From: Lichenihabitans sp033947565
Lineage (GTDB): Bacteria > Pseudomonadota > Alphaproteobacteria > Rhizobiales > Beijerinckiaceae
DNA: 64,000 nucleotides
Assembly (NCBI RefSeq): GCF_033947565.1
Contig: NZ_JARPVX010000008.1
Span: forward strand, 43,351-107,350
Direction: 5' to 3'
The position numbers and the translations under genes were made by a program. A model generated the notes under the pieces. That model was not told where the DNA came from, did not search any database, and worked only from the letters and a program-made list of their open reading frames with translations. Of the stretch, positions 43,153 to 52,522 are shown one piece after another; the first letter of the stretch is position 1; each line of letters opens with the position of its first letter.

Positions 43153-45324
43153 TCAGGACAGGTTCATCGACACCTGGATGCTGCCGACGCTGCGGATGAC
43201 CCGCAGCGCCACATGCTCGCCGACGCGCCTCAGGGTGACATCCACCTGGGCTTCGGCAAACCCAAGGTTGCAAATGGTCAATTCATCCAAGGAGCTTGGC
43301 AGCTTCGGATTGTTGAAATGAATGGACCGCGTCACCGGATCGAATTCGAGCCCCAGCATCGCCTGCAGCAGCATGAACGGGGTGCCGGCCGCCCAGGCCT
43401 GCGGCGAGCAGGCAACGGGATAAAGGGTCGGCGCCGCACCGCGCCGACGGCGGAAGCCGCAGAACAGTTCCGGCAGGCGACGCAGGTCCATATAGGTCGC
43501 CGTGGCAAACAAGCCCTCGAACACCCGCTCGACATGGTCGAGCAGGCCATACCGGGCCATGCCAAGCGCAATCAAGCTGTTGTCGTGCGGCCAGATGGAG
43601 CCGTTGTGATACGACATCGGATTGTAGCGCGGCTCGCCGATCGGCACGGTCCGGATACCGAATCCGGAAAAGAAGTTCGGCGCCACAAGGCCGTCGGCCA
43701 CGATGCGGGCCCGGCCGGGCCGTGCGATGCCGCTCCACAATACCTGGCCGGCATTGGAGGTGCGCACCCGGCACGGCTGCTTCCGGCCATCGAGCGCCAC
43801 CGCATAGGTGCCGATCTCCTCGCACCAGAATTGCTGTTCGAAGGCGTCGGCCAGGGCGGCAGCCTGCCGATCGAGCTCGATCGCCTGCTCGTGCATGCCG
43901 AGCCGGGACGCACAAAGCGCCGCCATCCGCTTGGCCGCATAGGCATAGCCCTGCACCTCGACCAGTGCGATCGGCCCCTCGGCCAGCGTGCCGTCGGCAT
44001 GGAACACGGAATCGAAGGAATCTTTCCAGCCCTGGTTCTGCAGGCCGGCGTCGGTGGCCCGAAAATATTCCAGAAATCCGTCGCCGTCGCGATCACCCGA
44101 CTCGTCCATCCAGAGCAAGGCGCGCGTGATGGCAGGCCAGAGTTGGCGGATGGCGTCTTCGTCCCCGGTGCGCTGCAGATATTGTCCGGCCAGCACGATG
44201 AACAACGGGGTGGCGTCAATGGTGCCGTAATAAAGCCCGAACGGCACCTCGCGGAGCGCCGCCATTTCGCCGCCGCGCATTTCATGCAGCACCTTGCCGG
44301 GTTCCGCATCCGAAGGGCCATCGAAAGCATCGGCCTGGTAATGCGCCAACCGCTGCAGCACGCCCTTGGCGACCCGCGGGTCGATCCACAGCATCTGCAT
44401 GGCCGTGATGATACCGTCCCGGCCAAAGGTCGTCGAATACCAGGGCGTTCCCGCATAGGGGTAAGGCCCCTGGGCCGTCTGGGTGATCAGCATCGCGAGA
44501 TCGGCCGACGAGCGATCCATCACCTCGTTGAAGATGTCGTTCGAGGTTTCGACCGTGACGATATCGCGGGTCGCGGCTTTTTCGGCCCGATTGGCCTTCA
44601 TGAAGCCCTTGAAGAAGGTCTCCGGCTGCGGCTGGTCGAGGCCATGGCACTCGGTGGACAGAAACAAGGTAGTCGATCCGCCACCCTCGAGCTGCAACTG
44701 ATAGGTCGCCTCATGCGCGGCGAGGCGATCGGGCGTCGGCTCAAAAGCCAGAATCGTGCTGCGTGGCGTCGTATCGAGCCCCGCATAGGCGACGCGCACG
44801 CGCGGCCCCTCGACGGTCGGCGGCGCCACGGTGCCACGCCGTTCGCGCTTCATGCCACGCGCCTCGAACAGGTCGAGGAAGTCGCAGTCGAACGTCAGCG
44901 AAATGCTGAACGCCACAGGGGCGCCGCCGTAGTTGCTGACATGAATGCGCTGGTGCGCCACGTCACCCCATAGATATAGGGTCCGCACGATGTGGATCGT
45001 GTCGCGCGACAAGGCGATCTGACCGGCCTGATAAATGTCGGCATTCGTCAGATCGACCGACAACGAGATATTGTCGTCGCGGATGCGCGACCCGAGCAGC
45101 AACGGCTGCGTGCCGTTGATCAGTAGCTCAAGGCGCGACAGAAAACGCGTGTCGTTGTTGAACAGGCCATCGGGGCCGCCCGGCGAAGCGCCGACGTCGC
45201 CGTGGCTGTCGCAAACCGCAAAGGTGTTCCCCTGCTTCAAGGTGTGACGTGGCCGCGAAGACGGCCCCGTCGCCTGAATGTAGAAGGCACCCTGCTCGGA
45301 TGCCCCATTGGCCTGATCAAGCAT
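43153..45324 (-). CDS. amylo-alpha-1,6-glucosidase / glycogen-debranching type glycosidase
   Basis: This 723-residue protein has an N-terminal beta-rich GDE_N-like domain (about 25-230; GLFNNDTRFLSRLELLING) and a C-terminal (alpha/alpha)6 barrel. The barrel shows TTFGRDGIITAM (298-309), the DESGDRDGDGFLEYF segment (about 407-421), NQGWKDS (430-436) and SYHNGSIWPHDNSL, the usual acidic-residue regions of debranching glucosidases. It has no signal peptide, so it is cytoplasmic and probably acts on alpha-glucans. Three bases separate it from the downstream GT4 gene, with which it forms a two-gene operon opposite otsBA. Confidence 0.88.
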   Translation of the reverse strand: MLDQANGASEQGAFYIQATGPSSRPRHTLKQGNTFAVCDSHGDVGASPGGPDGLFNNDTRFLSRLELLINGTQPLLLGSRIRDDNISLSVDLTNADIYQAGQIALSRDTIHIVRTLYLWGDVAHQRIHVSNYGGAPVAFSISLTFDCDFLDLFEARGMKRERRGTVAPPTVEGPRVRVAYAGLDTTPRSTILAFEPTPDRLAAHEATYQLQLEGGGSTTLFLSTECHGLDQPQPETFFKGFMKANRAEKAATRDIVTVETSNDIFNEVMDRSSADLAMLITQTAQGPYPYAGTPWYSTTFGRDGIITAMQMLWIDPRVAKGVLQRLAHYQADAFDGPSDAEPGKVLHEMRGGEMAALREVPFGLYYGTIDATPLFIVLAGQYLQRTGDEDAIRQLWPAITRALLWMDESGDRDGDGFLEYFRATDAGLQNQGWKDSFDSVFHADGTLAEGPIALVEVQGYAYAAKRMAALCASRLGMHEQAIELDRQAAALADAFEQQFWCEEIGTYAVALDGRKQPCRVRTSNAGQVLWSGIARPGRARIVADGLVAPNFFSGFGIRTVPIGEPRYNPMSYHNGSIWPHDNSLIALGMARYGLLDHVERVFEGLFATATYMDLRRLPELFCGFRRRRGAAPTLYPVACSPQAWAAGTPFMLLQAMLGLEFDPVTRSIHFNNPKLPSSLDELTICNLGFAEAQVDVTLRRVGEHVALRVIRSVGSIQVSMNLS

Positions 45325-45327
45325 GGT

Positions 45328-46491
45328 TCAGCTAACCCGCGGCTTTGTCTCGCCGGTGAGGAGCGTCCGTCCGGTCGACAAATCCGACAACGGCATGATC
45401 GAGGAGATCGACCGTTCCGCCTCGATCCGCCCCCGCTCGCCCGCATGGGCGCCTTCGCCCATATCGATCTGCTTCTGGTACAGCTTCACGTAATCGCGGG
45501 CCATGCGGGCTGCCGTGAACCGCTCGTCGAAGCGCGCCCGGACCGCCCGACGATCGAGCGCCAGCACGGACGGCAAGGCTGCGACCGCCTCCTCCATCGA
45601 TCCGACGATGCGACCGGTGATACCGTCGTCGATGACTTCGGGCACCGAGCCGTGGTTGAAGGCCAGCACCGGGGTGCCGCAGGCCATGGCCTCGATCATT
45701 ACCAAGCCAAAGGGCTCCGGCCAATCGATCGGGAACAACAGGGCCCTGGCGTTGCCGAGGAACTTGGTCTTGCCGCGCTCATCCACCTCGCCGACGAATT
45801 CGACGTCGCTGCCTTCATTGAGAAGCGGCTTGATGATCTGGTCGAAATATTCCGTATCGACCTTGTCGACCTTGGCCGCGATCTTCAGCGGCATGCCGAC
45901 GGAACGAGCCAGCTTGATGGCACGGTCGGGACGCTTCTCGGGAGAGATGCGGCCGAGAAACGCCAGATAGCCGCCATCAGCCGGGTTCAAGTTCGCCTGA
46001 TGCAGATTGGCGGGAAGCCCGTGCAGAACCGTGCCGGCGAAGTTGGCGTCCGGAACCGGCAACCGCTGCGAGTCCGAAATTGATACGAGGGGCATCTTCG
46101 GAAAGGCGCGATAGAAGGGATAGAGATCGGGCATGTCCTGCCGACCATGCAGGGTGGTCATCGTCTTGTGCTCCATGCCGCGGAACAGCGGAAACTGGAA
46201 CATGTCGATGTGGAAATGCACGATATCGAAGGCGCGCGACAGGCGGGATACCCGATCCACCATCATGGTGTAATAGGGCATATACTCCTTCATCGTTTCC
46301 GAGAGGCGGATCGCCTCCGTGGTGCAGGGCACAAGGGTTGCGCCGGTCACGCTGTCGCCGCTGGCGAAAAGCGTCACATCATGGCCCTGGGCCACCAGTT
46401 CCTCGGTCAGCCAGGAAACGATGCGTTCCGTGCCGCCGTACAACCTAGGCGGGACGCTTTCCATCAAAGGGGCGATCTGCGCGATCTTCAT
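45328..46491 (-). CDS. glycosyltransferase family 4 beside otsBA
   Basis: This 387-residue GT4 enzyme carries LYGGTERIV (17-25) in the acceptor domain, the hinge GRISPEKRPDRAI (180-192) and the donor-site EPFGLVMIEAMACGTPV (259-275), which contains the E-x7-E pattern. The ATG at 46491 has GGAG six bases upstream, and homology starts there; the frame is open far upstream but overlaps otsB. Its context (debranching glucosidase downstream, trehalose genes divergent) suggests synthesis of an alpha-glucan or compatible solute glycoside, which is inference. Confidence 0.88.
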   Translation of the reverse strand: MKIAQIAPLMESVPPRLYGGTERIVSWLTEELVAQGHDVTLFASGDSVTGATLVPCTTEAIRLSETMKEYMPYYTMMVDRVSRLSRAFDIVHFHIDMFQFPLFRGMEHKTMTTLHGRQDMPDLYPFYRAFPKMPLVSISDSQRLPVPDANFAGTVLHGLPANLHQANLNPADGGYLAFLGRISPEKRPDRAIKLARSVGMPLKIAAKVDKVDTEYFDQIIKPLLNEGSDVEFVGEVDERGKTKFLGNARALLFPIDWPEPFGLVMIEAMACGTPVLAFNHGSVPEVIDDGITGRIVGSMEEAVAALPSVLALDRRAVRARFDERFTAARMARDYVKLYQKQIDMGEGAHAGERGRIEAERSISSIMPLSDLSTGRTLLTGETKPRVS

Positions 46492-46627
46492 ACTGAACTC
46501 CGAACGATGCGGCACAAGGCTAGCAGGAAAAAAACGTGCGGTGTTCTGACTTGTTCCAGCTTTGGATGACAATCGCTTGAGCTGAGCCTTGCCGACACCG
46601 CGTTCAGGCCTAGGTTTCCGGCGCCAC

Positions 46628-47410
46628 ATGATGCGTCTCATCCAGACAGGTTTGTTCTTGCTTCCGAAAATCCCCGTCGAACCCGTCGCCTTGTTTCTGG
46701 ATGTCGACGGCACCCTGCTGGATATTGCGGCCGTACCGGATGGCGTCCGGGTGCCACCAGAGCTCAACCTCGCCCTGTCGAGCCTCGACAAGAAGCTCGA
46801 TGGCGCGATCGCTCTGGTCAGTGGGCGGTCGATTGCGGACCTCGATGCGATCTTCGCCCCGCTGCGCCTTGCCACAAGCGGGGTGCACGGCGCCGAGATG
46901 CGATTTTATCCGACCGAGCCGGTCGAAGCCGCATCGACGTTTCGCCTCGCACCGACGCTCATCGCAGCGTTGCAGGCCACCGCTGGGCGCCACCCGGGCA
47001 CCCTCGTGGAGGATAAGGGCTTCTCGGTCGCGATCCACTACAGGGCGGCGCCGGCGCTCGGAGCGGTGTTGCGACACGAGATCGAGGCGCTGCTGCACGA
47101 GCCGGACGCGGAGGGGTGCCGCATCCTCCCGGGCCACATGGTGTTCGAGGTCAAGCACGCCGGTTTCGACAAGGGCACCGCGGTCGATCGCTTCATGAGC
47201 CGTGCCCCGTTCGAGGGGCGGCGCCCGATCTTCGTCGGCGACGACGTGACCGATCTGCCGGGCTTCGACCGGGCGATCGCCCATGGCGGCCTTGCCTATT
47301 CGGTGACCACGGCGCGGGATGGCACGTCCGGCCATTTCGCCGACCCTGAGGCGGTCCGAACATGGCTTTCCAGCCTGTCGCAAAGCTTGGCCAAACCCCT
47401 GCCATCCTAA
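46628..47410 (+). CDS. otsB: trehalose-6-phosphate phosphatase
   Basis: This 260-residue HAD phosphatase has the nucleophile motif LFLDVDGTLLD (22-32; D25, D27), VSGRSIADLD (about 67-76) and FEVKHAGFDKGTA followed by FVGDDVTDLPGF for motifs III/IV. It removes phosphate from trehalose-6-phosphate made by OtsA. Two adjacent ATG codons (46628, 46631) could start it and neither has a clear ribosome site. It precedes otsA by 298 bases, a longer gap than usual, and is divergent from the GT4 gene. Confidence 0.92.
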   Translation: MMRLIQTGLFLLPKIPVEPVALFLDVDGTLLDIAAVPDGVRVPPELNLALSSLDKKLDGAIALVSGRSIADLDAIFAPLRLATSGVHGAEMRFYPTEPVEAASTFRLAPTLIAALQATAGRHPGTLVEDKGFSVAIHYRAAPALGAVLRHEIEALLHEPDAEGCRILPGHMVFEVKHAGFDKGTAVDRFMSRAPFEGRRPIFVGDDVTDLPGFDRAIAHGGLAYSVTTARDGTSGHFADPEAVRTWLSSLSQSLAKPLPS

Positions 47411-47708
47411 GGGCCGTGTTGACAGCCAGGGGGCGAATCAGGGCCTAAGCCACCAGGATGACAGACAGCGAGCTGAAGCAGGAACGCGCATTTGCCGTCC
47501 TTGGGGATCGGATGACCGCCGGTGGGCCAAAGGCTCGCGTCGGCGTTCCCGGTCCGGTTCACGGGTGCTCCATCGGGAACGAGCCCCCAGGTCCGTCGGC
47601 TCGAGGCGATACGATCCCGTCGAAGAAAGGCGCGGCGTCTTCCGGGCGTCTGGTCTATAACCTGATGCCGGCCGCAACGCGGCGGTCACGAGAGCGAAAG
47701 GACGCCCC

Positions 47709-49124
47709 TTGTCTCGACTTGTGATCGTTTCGAACCGCGTAACCGTACCGGAGCCCGGCAAGCCGCCGCCACCCGGTGGCCTGGCGGTCGCCGTCAAGGC
47801 CGCCTTCAAGGACCGCCCAGGCGTGTGGTTCGGCTGGAGCGGCAAGATCGATGACAACCCGAACACCGAACCGGCCGTCGTCGAGCGGGACGGGATCACC
47901 TATGTGGTGACCGACCTCGCCTCGGCCGACCACCAGGAATATTACAACGGCTTCGCCAACCGGGTGCTGTGGCCGATCCTGCATTACCGCGTCGATCTGG
48001 CGGAGTTCAGCCGCTCGGACTTGTCGGGATACCTCAGGGTCAACGGGCTCTTCGCCGATAAGCTGTCGAAGATCCTGCAGCCCGACGACCTCGTCTGGGT
48101 GCACGATTACCACCTGATCCCCCTGGCGCGGGAGCTTCGCTCGCGCGGCCACCAGAACCCGCTCGGCTTCTTCCTGCACATCCCCTGCCCGCCGCCGGAC
48201 CTGCTCTTCACCATCCCGCGCCAGGAGCAGAGCCTCGGCGTGATGAGCCATTACGACCTGATCGGGTTTCAGACCGACAACGATCGCGACAATTATGCGC
48301 GCTACCTGCAGATCTCGGGCGCCCACATGGCACGCGACGGAAGCTCCTACCAGCACGACGGGCGCGTCACCCGCATCGGCACCTTTCCGGTCGGCATAGA
48401 AACGGCCGACTATGCCGCCGAAGCCGAGACGGCGACCAAATCGGAGTTCCTGCGCGAGCTGCGGGACTCGTTGTCCGGGCGGCAGATGTTCATCGGCGTG
48501 GATCGCCTGGATTATTCGAAGGGCATCGTCCACCGGATCGAGGGCTTCGATCATTTCTTGGAAACCGAGCCGACGTGGCGCAACCGCGTGGTGTTTTTGC
48601 AGGTGACCCCGAAAAGCCGGGCCGAGATCCCGGAATATGGGGATATGAGCCGCGCCGTGAACGAGCTGGTTGGCGACGTCAACGGCCGCTTCGGCGAAGC
48701 CGCCTGGACGCCGATCCGCTACATCAACCGATCCTACGGGCGATCGGATCTGGCGGGTGTGTTCCGGGAGGCCGCCGCCGCACTCGTGACGCCGCTCCGC
48801 GACGGCATGAACCTTGTGGCCAAGGAATATGTCGCGGCACAGGATAAGGAAGACCCAGGGGTGCTCATCCTGTCGCAGTTCGCCGGAGCCGCAGCAGAAC
48901 TCGACGGCGCCGTCATGGTCAATCCGCACGAAACGGAAGGCATGGCGGCTGCCATGAAGACCGCCCTGATGATGCCGCGCGACGAACGCAAAAGCCGTCA
49001 TACGGCCATGTTCGCCCGCATCGAGAAGCACGACATCGCCCACTGGGTCGAAAGCTTCCTCGGGCGCTTGGCCGAGTCGAAGAAGCCGCCCTTCATGGCG
49101 CAGATCCGGTCGCTGTTCAGCTGA
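47709..49124 (+). CDS. otsA: trehalose-6-phosphate synthase
   Basis: This 471-residue GT20 enzyme joins UDP-glucose and glucose-6-phosphate. It has RLVIVSNRV at the N-terminus, the PPPPGGLAVAV donor loop, VWVHDYHLIPLARELR (about 128-143), GFFLHIPCPPPDLL and IGVDRLDYSKGI (about 263-274), and TPLRDGMNLVAKEYVA near residue 362, all standard. The start is a TTG at 47709 with AAAGGA about seven bases upstream; no ATG or GTG fits the N-terminus. With otsB it makes the osmoprotectant trehalose. Confidence 0.95.
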   Translation: MSRLVIVSNRVTVPEPGKPPPPGGLAVAVKAAFKDRPGVWFGWSGKIDDNPNTEPAVVERDGITYVVTDLASADHQEYYNGFANRVLWPILHYRVDLAEFSRSDLSGYLRVNGLFADKLSKILQPDDLVWVHDYHLIPLARELRSRGHQNPLGFFLHIPCPPPDLLFTIPRQEQSLGVMSHYDLIGFQTDNDRDNYARYLQISGAHMARDGSSYQHDGRVTRIGTFPVGIETADYAAEAETATKSEFLRELRDSLSGRQMFIGVDRLDYSKGIVHRIEGFDHFLETEPTWRNRVVFLQVTPKSRAEIPEYGDMSRAVNELVGDVNGRFGEAAWTPIRYINRSYGRSDLAGVFREAAAALVTPLRDGMNLVAKEYVAAQDKEDPGVLILSQFAGAAAELDGAVMVNPHETEGMAAAMKTALMMPRDERKSRHTAMFARIEKHDIAHWVESFLGRLAESKKPPFMAQIRSLFS

Positions 49125-49702
49125 ACGGCGTGGCGGCCCGGCGTCACTGGACCGTCATTTTGCCGCAACATGGATTTTATATCCGCCCGGTTCGGGCCCG
49201 CGCAGGAAATGCGCTGCGGATTCATGCGTTTATCGGCAAAAGGCCAAAACCGGAAGTTTGTCAGCACCTTGACTCTCGCAAACCGGCCTTTGGCGCTCCG
49301 GTTCAGACACCGAGTCGCAGGCCGATCTGCGACGCCATGACTCGGCCGAATCAGCGCCGCATTTCACGCACTTAGCCATTCTGACGGGTTCGCCACCGAA
49401 ACCTGGGCATAACGCCTCCATCCGCGCCGATCCGAATCTTGCGCTGAGTCGGTTGCAGAGTCTTGGAGCCCTGTGTAACGTCTAAGGGTCGACAGTCAGT
49501 CGCAAGCGTGTCGATTTCACAGATATATTTTTGTTGTTAGCGTTGGCCTCCAAGTAGTTCTGGAGCAATAACGTTTTCTGTATCGGCTTATATTAGTAAT
49601 TGTGTCTGAATACCCGGACTTATTGACGGCCAGACCTGTTCCGGCGGTTTCTTTAACGCTCTTCGACTATCGGTGATCGAGCGGAATGACGAGGCAGGCG
49701 CT
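49125..49702. other. GANTC-rich, partly AT-rich gap upstream of dnaA: candidate replication origin
   Basis: This 578-base gap has no gene. Eight GANTC sites (CcrM methylation) start at 49219, 49271, 49312, 49339, 49348, 49434, 49446 and 49458; the last three are exactly 12 bases apart. After them (about 49514-49640) the sequence is strikingly AT-rich for this chromosome and could be an unwinding element or simply a promoter. I find no exact TTATCCACA DnaA box; TTATGCCCA on the minus strand (49404-49412) has one mismatch to TTATNCACA. The genes beside it (dnaA, rpmH, rnpA) are typical of origins, so oriC is plausible but unproven. Confidence 0.45.
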
Positions 49703-50137
49703 ATGACAACGAATTATGCAGGCGACGTGTCGCCCGAAGAGGCCTTCAAGCTGCTGCAGTCTGAGCCGAACGCGGTGCTGATCGACGTCAGGACGCAGCC
49801 CGAGTGGCAGTTCGTCGGCATCCCCGACCTGTCCGCCTTCGGCCGGGACCCTGTGCTCCTCGAATGGCAATCCTATCCGACCATGCAGGTGAACACCGGT
49901 TTCGTTCGCATGCTCGAAGACGCCTTGAAGCAGGACAACCTGCCCGCCGATGCGCCCTTGCTGTTTCTTTGCCGGTCGGGCGCCAGAAGCCAAGCGGCAG
50001 CCGCCACGATGGCGGCCGCCGGACATTCGCGCTGCTACAATGTTTCGGGTGGATTCGAGGGTCCGCCGGACAGCGATCACCACCGAGGCTCGGTGGCGGG
50101 GTGGAAGGCGTTGCGGCTGCCGTGGGCGCAGAATTGA
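49703..50137 (+). CDS. rhodanese-like sulfurtransferase
   Basis: This 144-residue single rhodanese domain has the AVLIDVRTQPEWQFVG segment (24-39) and active-site cysteine C90 in FLCRSGARS, so it could carry a persulfide. The partner is unknown. The ATG at 49703 has AGG upstream; a GTG at 49673 is an alternative. It lies between the GANTC-rich gap and dnaA, 41 bases before the chosen dnaA start, and may share a transcript with dnaA. Confidence 0.88.
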   Translation: MTTNYAGDVSPEEAFKLLQSEPNAVLIDVRTQPEWQFVGIPDLSAFGRDPVLLEWQSYPTMQVNTGFVRMLEDALKQDNLPADAPLLFLCRSGARSQAAAATMAAAGHSRCYNVSGGFEGPPDSDHHRGSVAGWKALRLPWAQN

Positions 50138-50178
50138 CCGACCCGCTGTCCGCTCTTCTCCGACCCATCGATAGGCCC

Positions 50179-51705
50179 ATGACCGCTCGCCAGATCACGC
50201 GCCCGGACGCTTCCTTTCGCGGACCGGCCGACGCCGGAACCCTGCAGGCTCCCGCCGCTCCCTCCATGGCGGAAGGCTGGGCCGATGCCTGCCGCCGTCT
50301 TCGCGCCAGCGTCGGCGATGCCGTCTACAATGCTTGGTTCGCTCGCCTGGAACTCATCAGCATCGTCGATGGGCGGGCCAACCTGTCGGTCCCCACCACG
50401 TTTCTGAAGACCTGGATCCAGTCGCATTATCTCGACCGACTGCTCGGCGTCCTGACGGCCGAGTTCCCCGAGGTGACGCATCTCGCCATTGCGCTGCGGT
50501 CGGCGAGCCGTGCCGCGGCGGCGCCTCGCGCTGTAGCCGATGAAGCCCGTACCTCGGGCAGCGAGCGCGAAGACGTCCTGCGAGCGACCGACGTCGCCGT
50601 GCAGGACAACCGCAAGGCGCCCCGCCCTGCCGACAAGGACGCCGCCACGCCGGCCGATGGGCTCGGCGGTTCGCCGCTCGACCGCCGCTTGAGCTTCTCG
50701 ACCTTCCTGGTGGGCCGATCGAACCAATTGGCCCAGGTGGCGGCCCAGCGGGTCGCCGAAGCCAAGGCCGGTGAGCCGCTGCTGTATTCGCCGCTCTACA
50801 TCCATGCGGCCGTAGGCCTGGGCAAGACCCACCTGCTGCAGGCAACCGCCCAGGCCGTGACGGATTCGGGCCGGCGGGTGATCTATCTCACGGCCGAGAA
50901 GTTCATGTATGGCTTCGTGGCATCGCTGAAGGCCCAGACCGCCATCGCGTTCAAGGAGCGCCTGCGGGCCATCGACGTGCTGATCATCGACGACGTGCAG
51001 TTCCTGCAGGGCAAGTCGATTCAGACGGAGTTCTGCCACACCCTGAATGCGCTGATCGACGACGGCCGGCAGGTGGTGATCGCGGCCGACAGGCCGCCGG
51101 GCGAACTCGAGGCGCTCGAAGAGCGGGTGCGTTCACGCCTAGCGGGCGGGCTCTGCGTCGAGATCGAGTCGCTCGACGAGGCCTTGCGCCAGCGCATCGT
51201 CGAAGCACGCGTCGCGGTGGCCCAGGTGATCCAGCCGGGCTTCGAGCTCAGCCCCACCGTGATGGCCTATGTGGCGAGCGTCATCACCACCAACGGTCGC
51301 GACCTCGACGGGGCCGTCAATCGGTTGATGGCCCATGCGACCCTGTCGGCCCGGCCCCATACGGTCGAAACGGCAGAAACCGCCATCCGGGATCTGATCC
51401 GCACGCGCGAACCGAAGCGCGTCAAGATCGAGGACATCCAGAAGCTGGTGGCCAGCCACTACAACGTCAGCCGCGCCGACATTCTGTCGTCCCGTCGCAC
51501 CGCGACCGTGGTGCGGCCGCGCCAGATCGCCATGTATCTCTCCAAAGCCCTGACGCCGCGCTCGCTTCCCGAGATCGGCCGTCGCTTCGGGGGGCGCGAC
51601 CACACAACCGTGCTGCATGCGGTGCGCAAGATCGAGAACCTGTGCGCGGCCGAAACGACGCTGGCCGAGGAGCTCGAGCTGTTCAAGCGCCTGTTGCAGG
51701 ATTGA
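50179..51705 (+). CDS. dnaA: chromosomal replication initiator DnaA
   Basis: This 508-residue protein has the four DnaA domains. Domain I has DAVYNAWFARLELI (about 47-60), then a low-complexity linker to about 165. The AAA+ ATPase domain follows with Walker A AAVGLGKTH (210-218) and Walker B LIIDDVQFL (268-276). The DNA-binding domain holds RPRQIAMYLSKALT and the signature RRFGGRDHTTVLHAV. The ATG at 50179 has AGG close upstream; longer starts overlap the rhodanese gene and an internal ATG at 50266 would shorten domain I. It binds origin boxes and opens the DNA. The gene faces the rpmH-yidC-argB operon. Confidence 0.95.
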   Translation: MTARQITRPDASFRGPADAGTLQAPAAPSMAEGWADACRRLRASVGDAVYNAWFARLELISIVDGRANLSVPTTFLKTWIQSHYLDRLLGVLTAEFPEVTHLAIALRSASRAAAAPRAVADEARTSGSEREDVLRATDVAVQDNRKAPRPADKDAATPADGLGGSPLDRRLSFSTFLVGRSNQLAQVAAQRVAEAKAGEPLLYSPLYIHAAVGLGKTHLLQATAQAVTDSGRRVIYLTAEKFMYGFVASLKAQTAIAFKERLRAIDVLIIDDVQFLQGKSIQTEFCHTLNALIDDGRQVVIAADRPPGELEALEERVRSRLAGGLCVEIESLDEALRQRIVEARVAVAQVIQPGFELSPTVMAYVASVITTNGRDLDGAVNRLMAHATLSARPHTVETAETAIRDLIRTREPKRVKIEDIQKLVASHYNVSRADILSSRRTATVVRPRQIAMYLSKALTPRSLPEIGRRFGGRDHTTVLHAVRKIENLCAAETTLAEELELFKRLLQD

Positions 51706-51727
51706 GGCGTCAATGACGGACGGCCGT

Positions 51728-52522
51728 TCAGGCCGTCCGGTCGTTCTCGGCCACGTCGCTAAAGCGCGCAAGGGTGACCGCCCTCAGGAAGCCGGCGAGA
51801 TCGTCGGTGACGAAGTCCACATGGGGCGCGCCGATCCCTTCGGCCTCCCAGCGTTCCCGATGGTCACGGCCGCGTGGCGACACCAGCACGGTCCGCATAC
51901 CCAGCGCGTGCGGCACTACGAGGTTGCGGGCGAGATCCTCGACCATCACGGCCCGGACCGGATCGACCGCATGGCGAGCCAGGAACCGGTCGTAGACGGC
52001 CGCTTCGGGTTTCGGCACCAGCTCGGCCGCCACGATATCGAAGATGTCCTCGAAGACGTCCGGGAAGCCAAGCTGCTCCGTGGTGCGCATCGCATGATCG
52101 CGCGAACCGTTGGTGAAGATCAGCTTGCGCCCGGGCAGCGCCGTCAGGGCGCGACCGAGCTCCGGGTTCGGGGCCAAGCCTGTCCGGTCGATGTCGTGCA
52201 CGAAATCGAGGAACACATCGGCCGATCCCGCCTGCTCCTCCATCAAACCGCGCAGCGTCGTGCCGTAGCGCTGGTAGTAATATTTCTGTAGAGCTCGAGC
52301 CGACAGGCCGTCGAGGCCGAACAGGTTGGCCAGATAAAGAGTGATGCGGATGTCTACGGCCGGCCAGATGGTGCTGCCGGCCGGGTACAGCGTGTTGTCG
52401 AGGTCGAACACCCATGTGTCCACCCCGGCGAAGCTGGCGCCAAGTCGCGTCAGCTCGGTCTCGGTCGGCACGGCGGCGACGGATCCGAGTAGCGCCCCCA
52501 TGGTGGTCGGCGACGGACTCAC
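51728..52522 (-). CDS. HAD-family pyrimidine 5'-nucleotidase-like phosphatase
   Basis: This 264-residue HAD hydrolase has motif I FDLDNTLYP (39-47; D40 and D42), motif II FTNGS and the LVPKPEAAVYDRF / VMVEDLARNL motifs III and IV. It resembles the SDT1-like pyrimidine 5'-nucleotidase group common in alphaproteobacteria. The GTG at 52522 overlaps the argB stop by four bases, so translation is coupled to argB; an ATG at 52501 is possible. The substrate may be UMP/CMP or another small phosphate ester. Confidence 0.85.
   Translation of the reverse strand: MSPSPTTMGALLGSVAAVPTETELTRLGASFAGVDTWVFDLDNTLYPAGSTIWPAVDIRITLYLANLFGLDGLSARALQKYYYQRYGTTLRGLMEEQAGSADVFLDFVHDIDRTGLAPNPELGRALTALPGRKLIFTNGSRDHAMRTTEQLGFPDVFEDIFDIVAAELVPKPEAAVYDRFLARHAVDPVRAVMVEDLARNLVVPHALGMRTVLVSPRGRDHRERWEAEGIGAPHVDFVTDDLAGFLRAVTLARFSDVAENDRTA

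Noticed and set aside
43084..44973. A 629-codon plus-strand frame
   Set aside because: It lies opposite the well-supported debranching glucosidase and has shadow-like composition.
47458..47724. An 88-residue frame between otsB and otsA
   Set aside because: It has no recognisable family, a poor ribosome site and runs into otsA in another frame. A real small protein cannot be fully excluded.
49404..49412. DnaA box
   Set aside because: The best match has one mismatch and stands alone; not enough to call a DnaA box.
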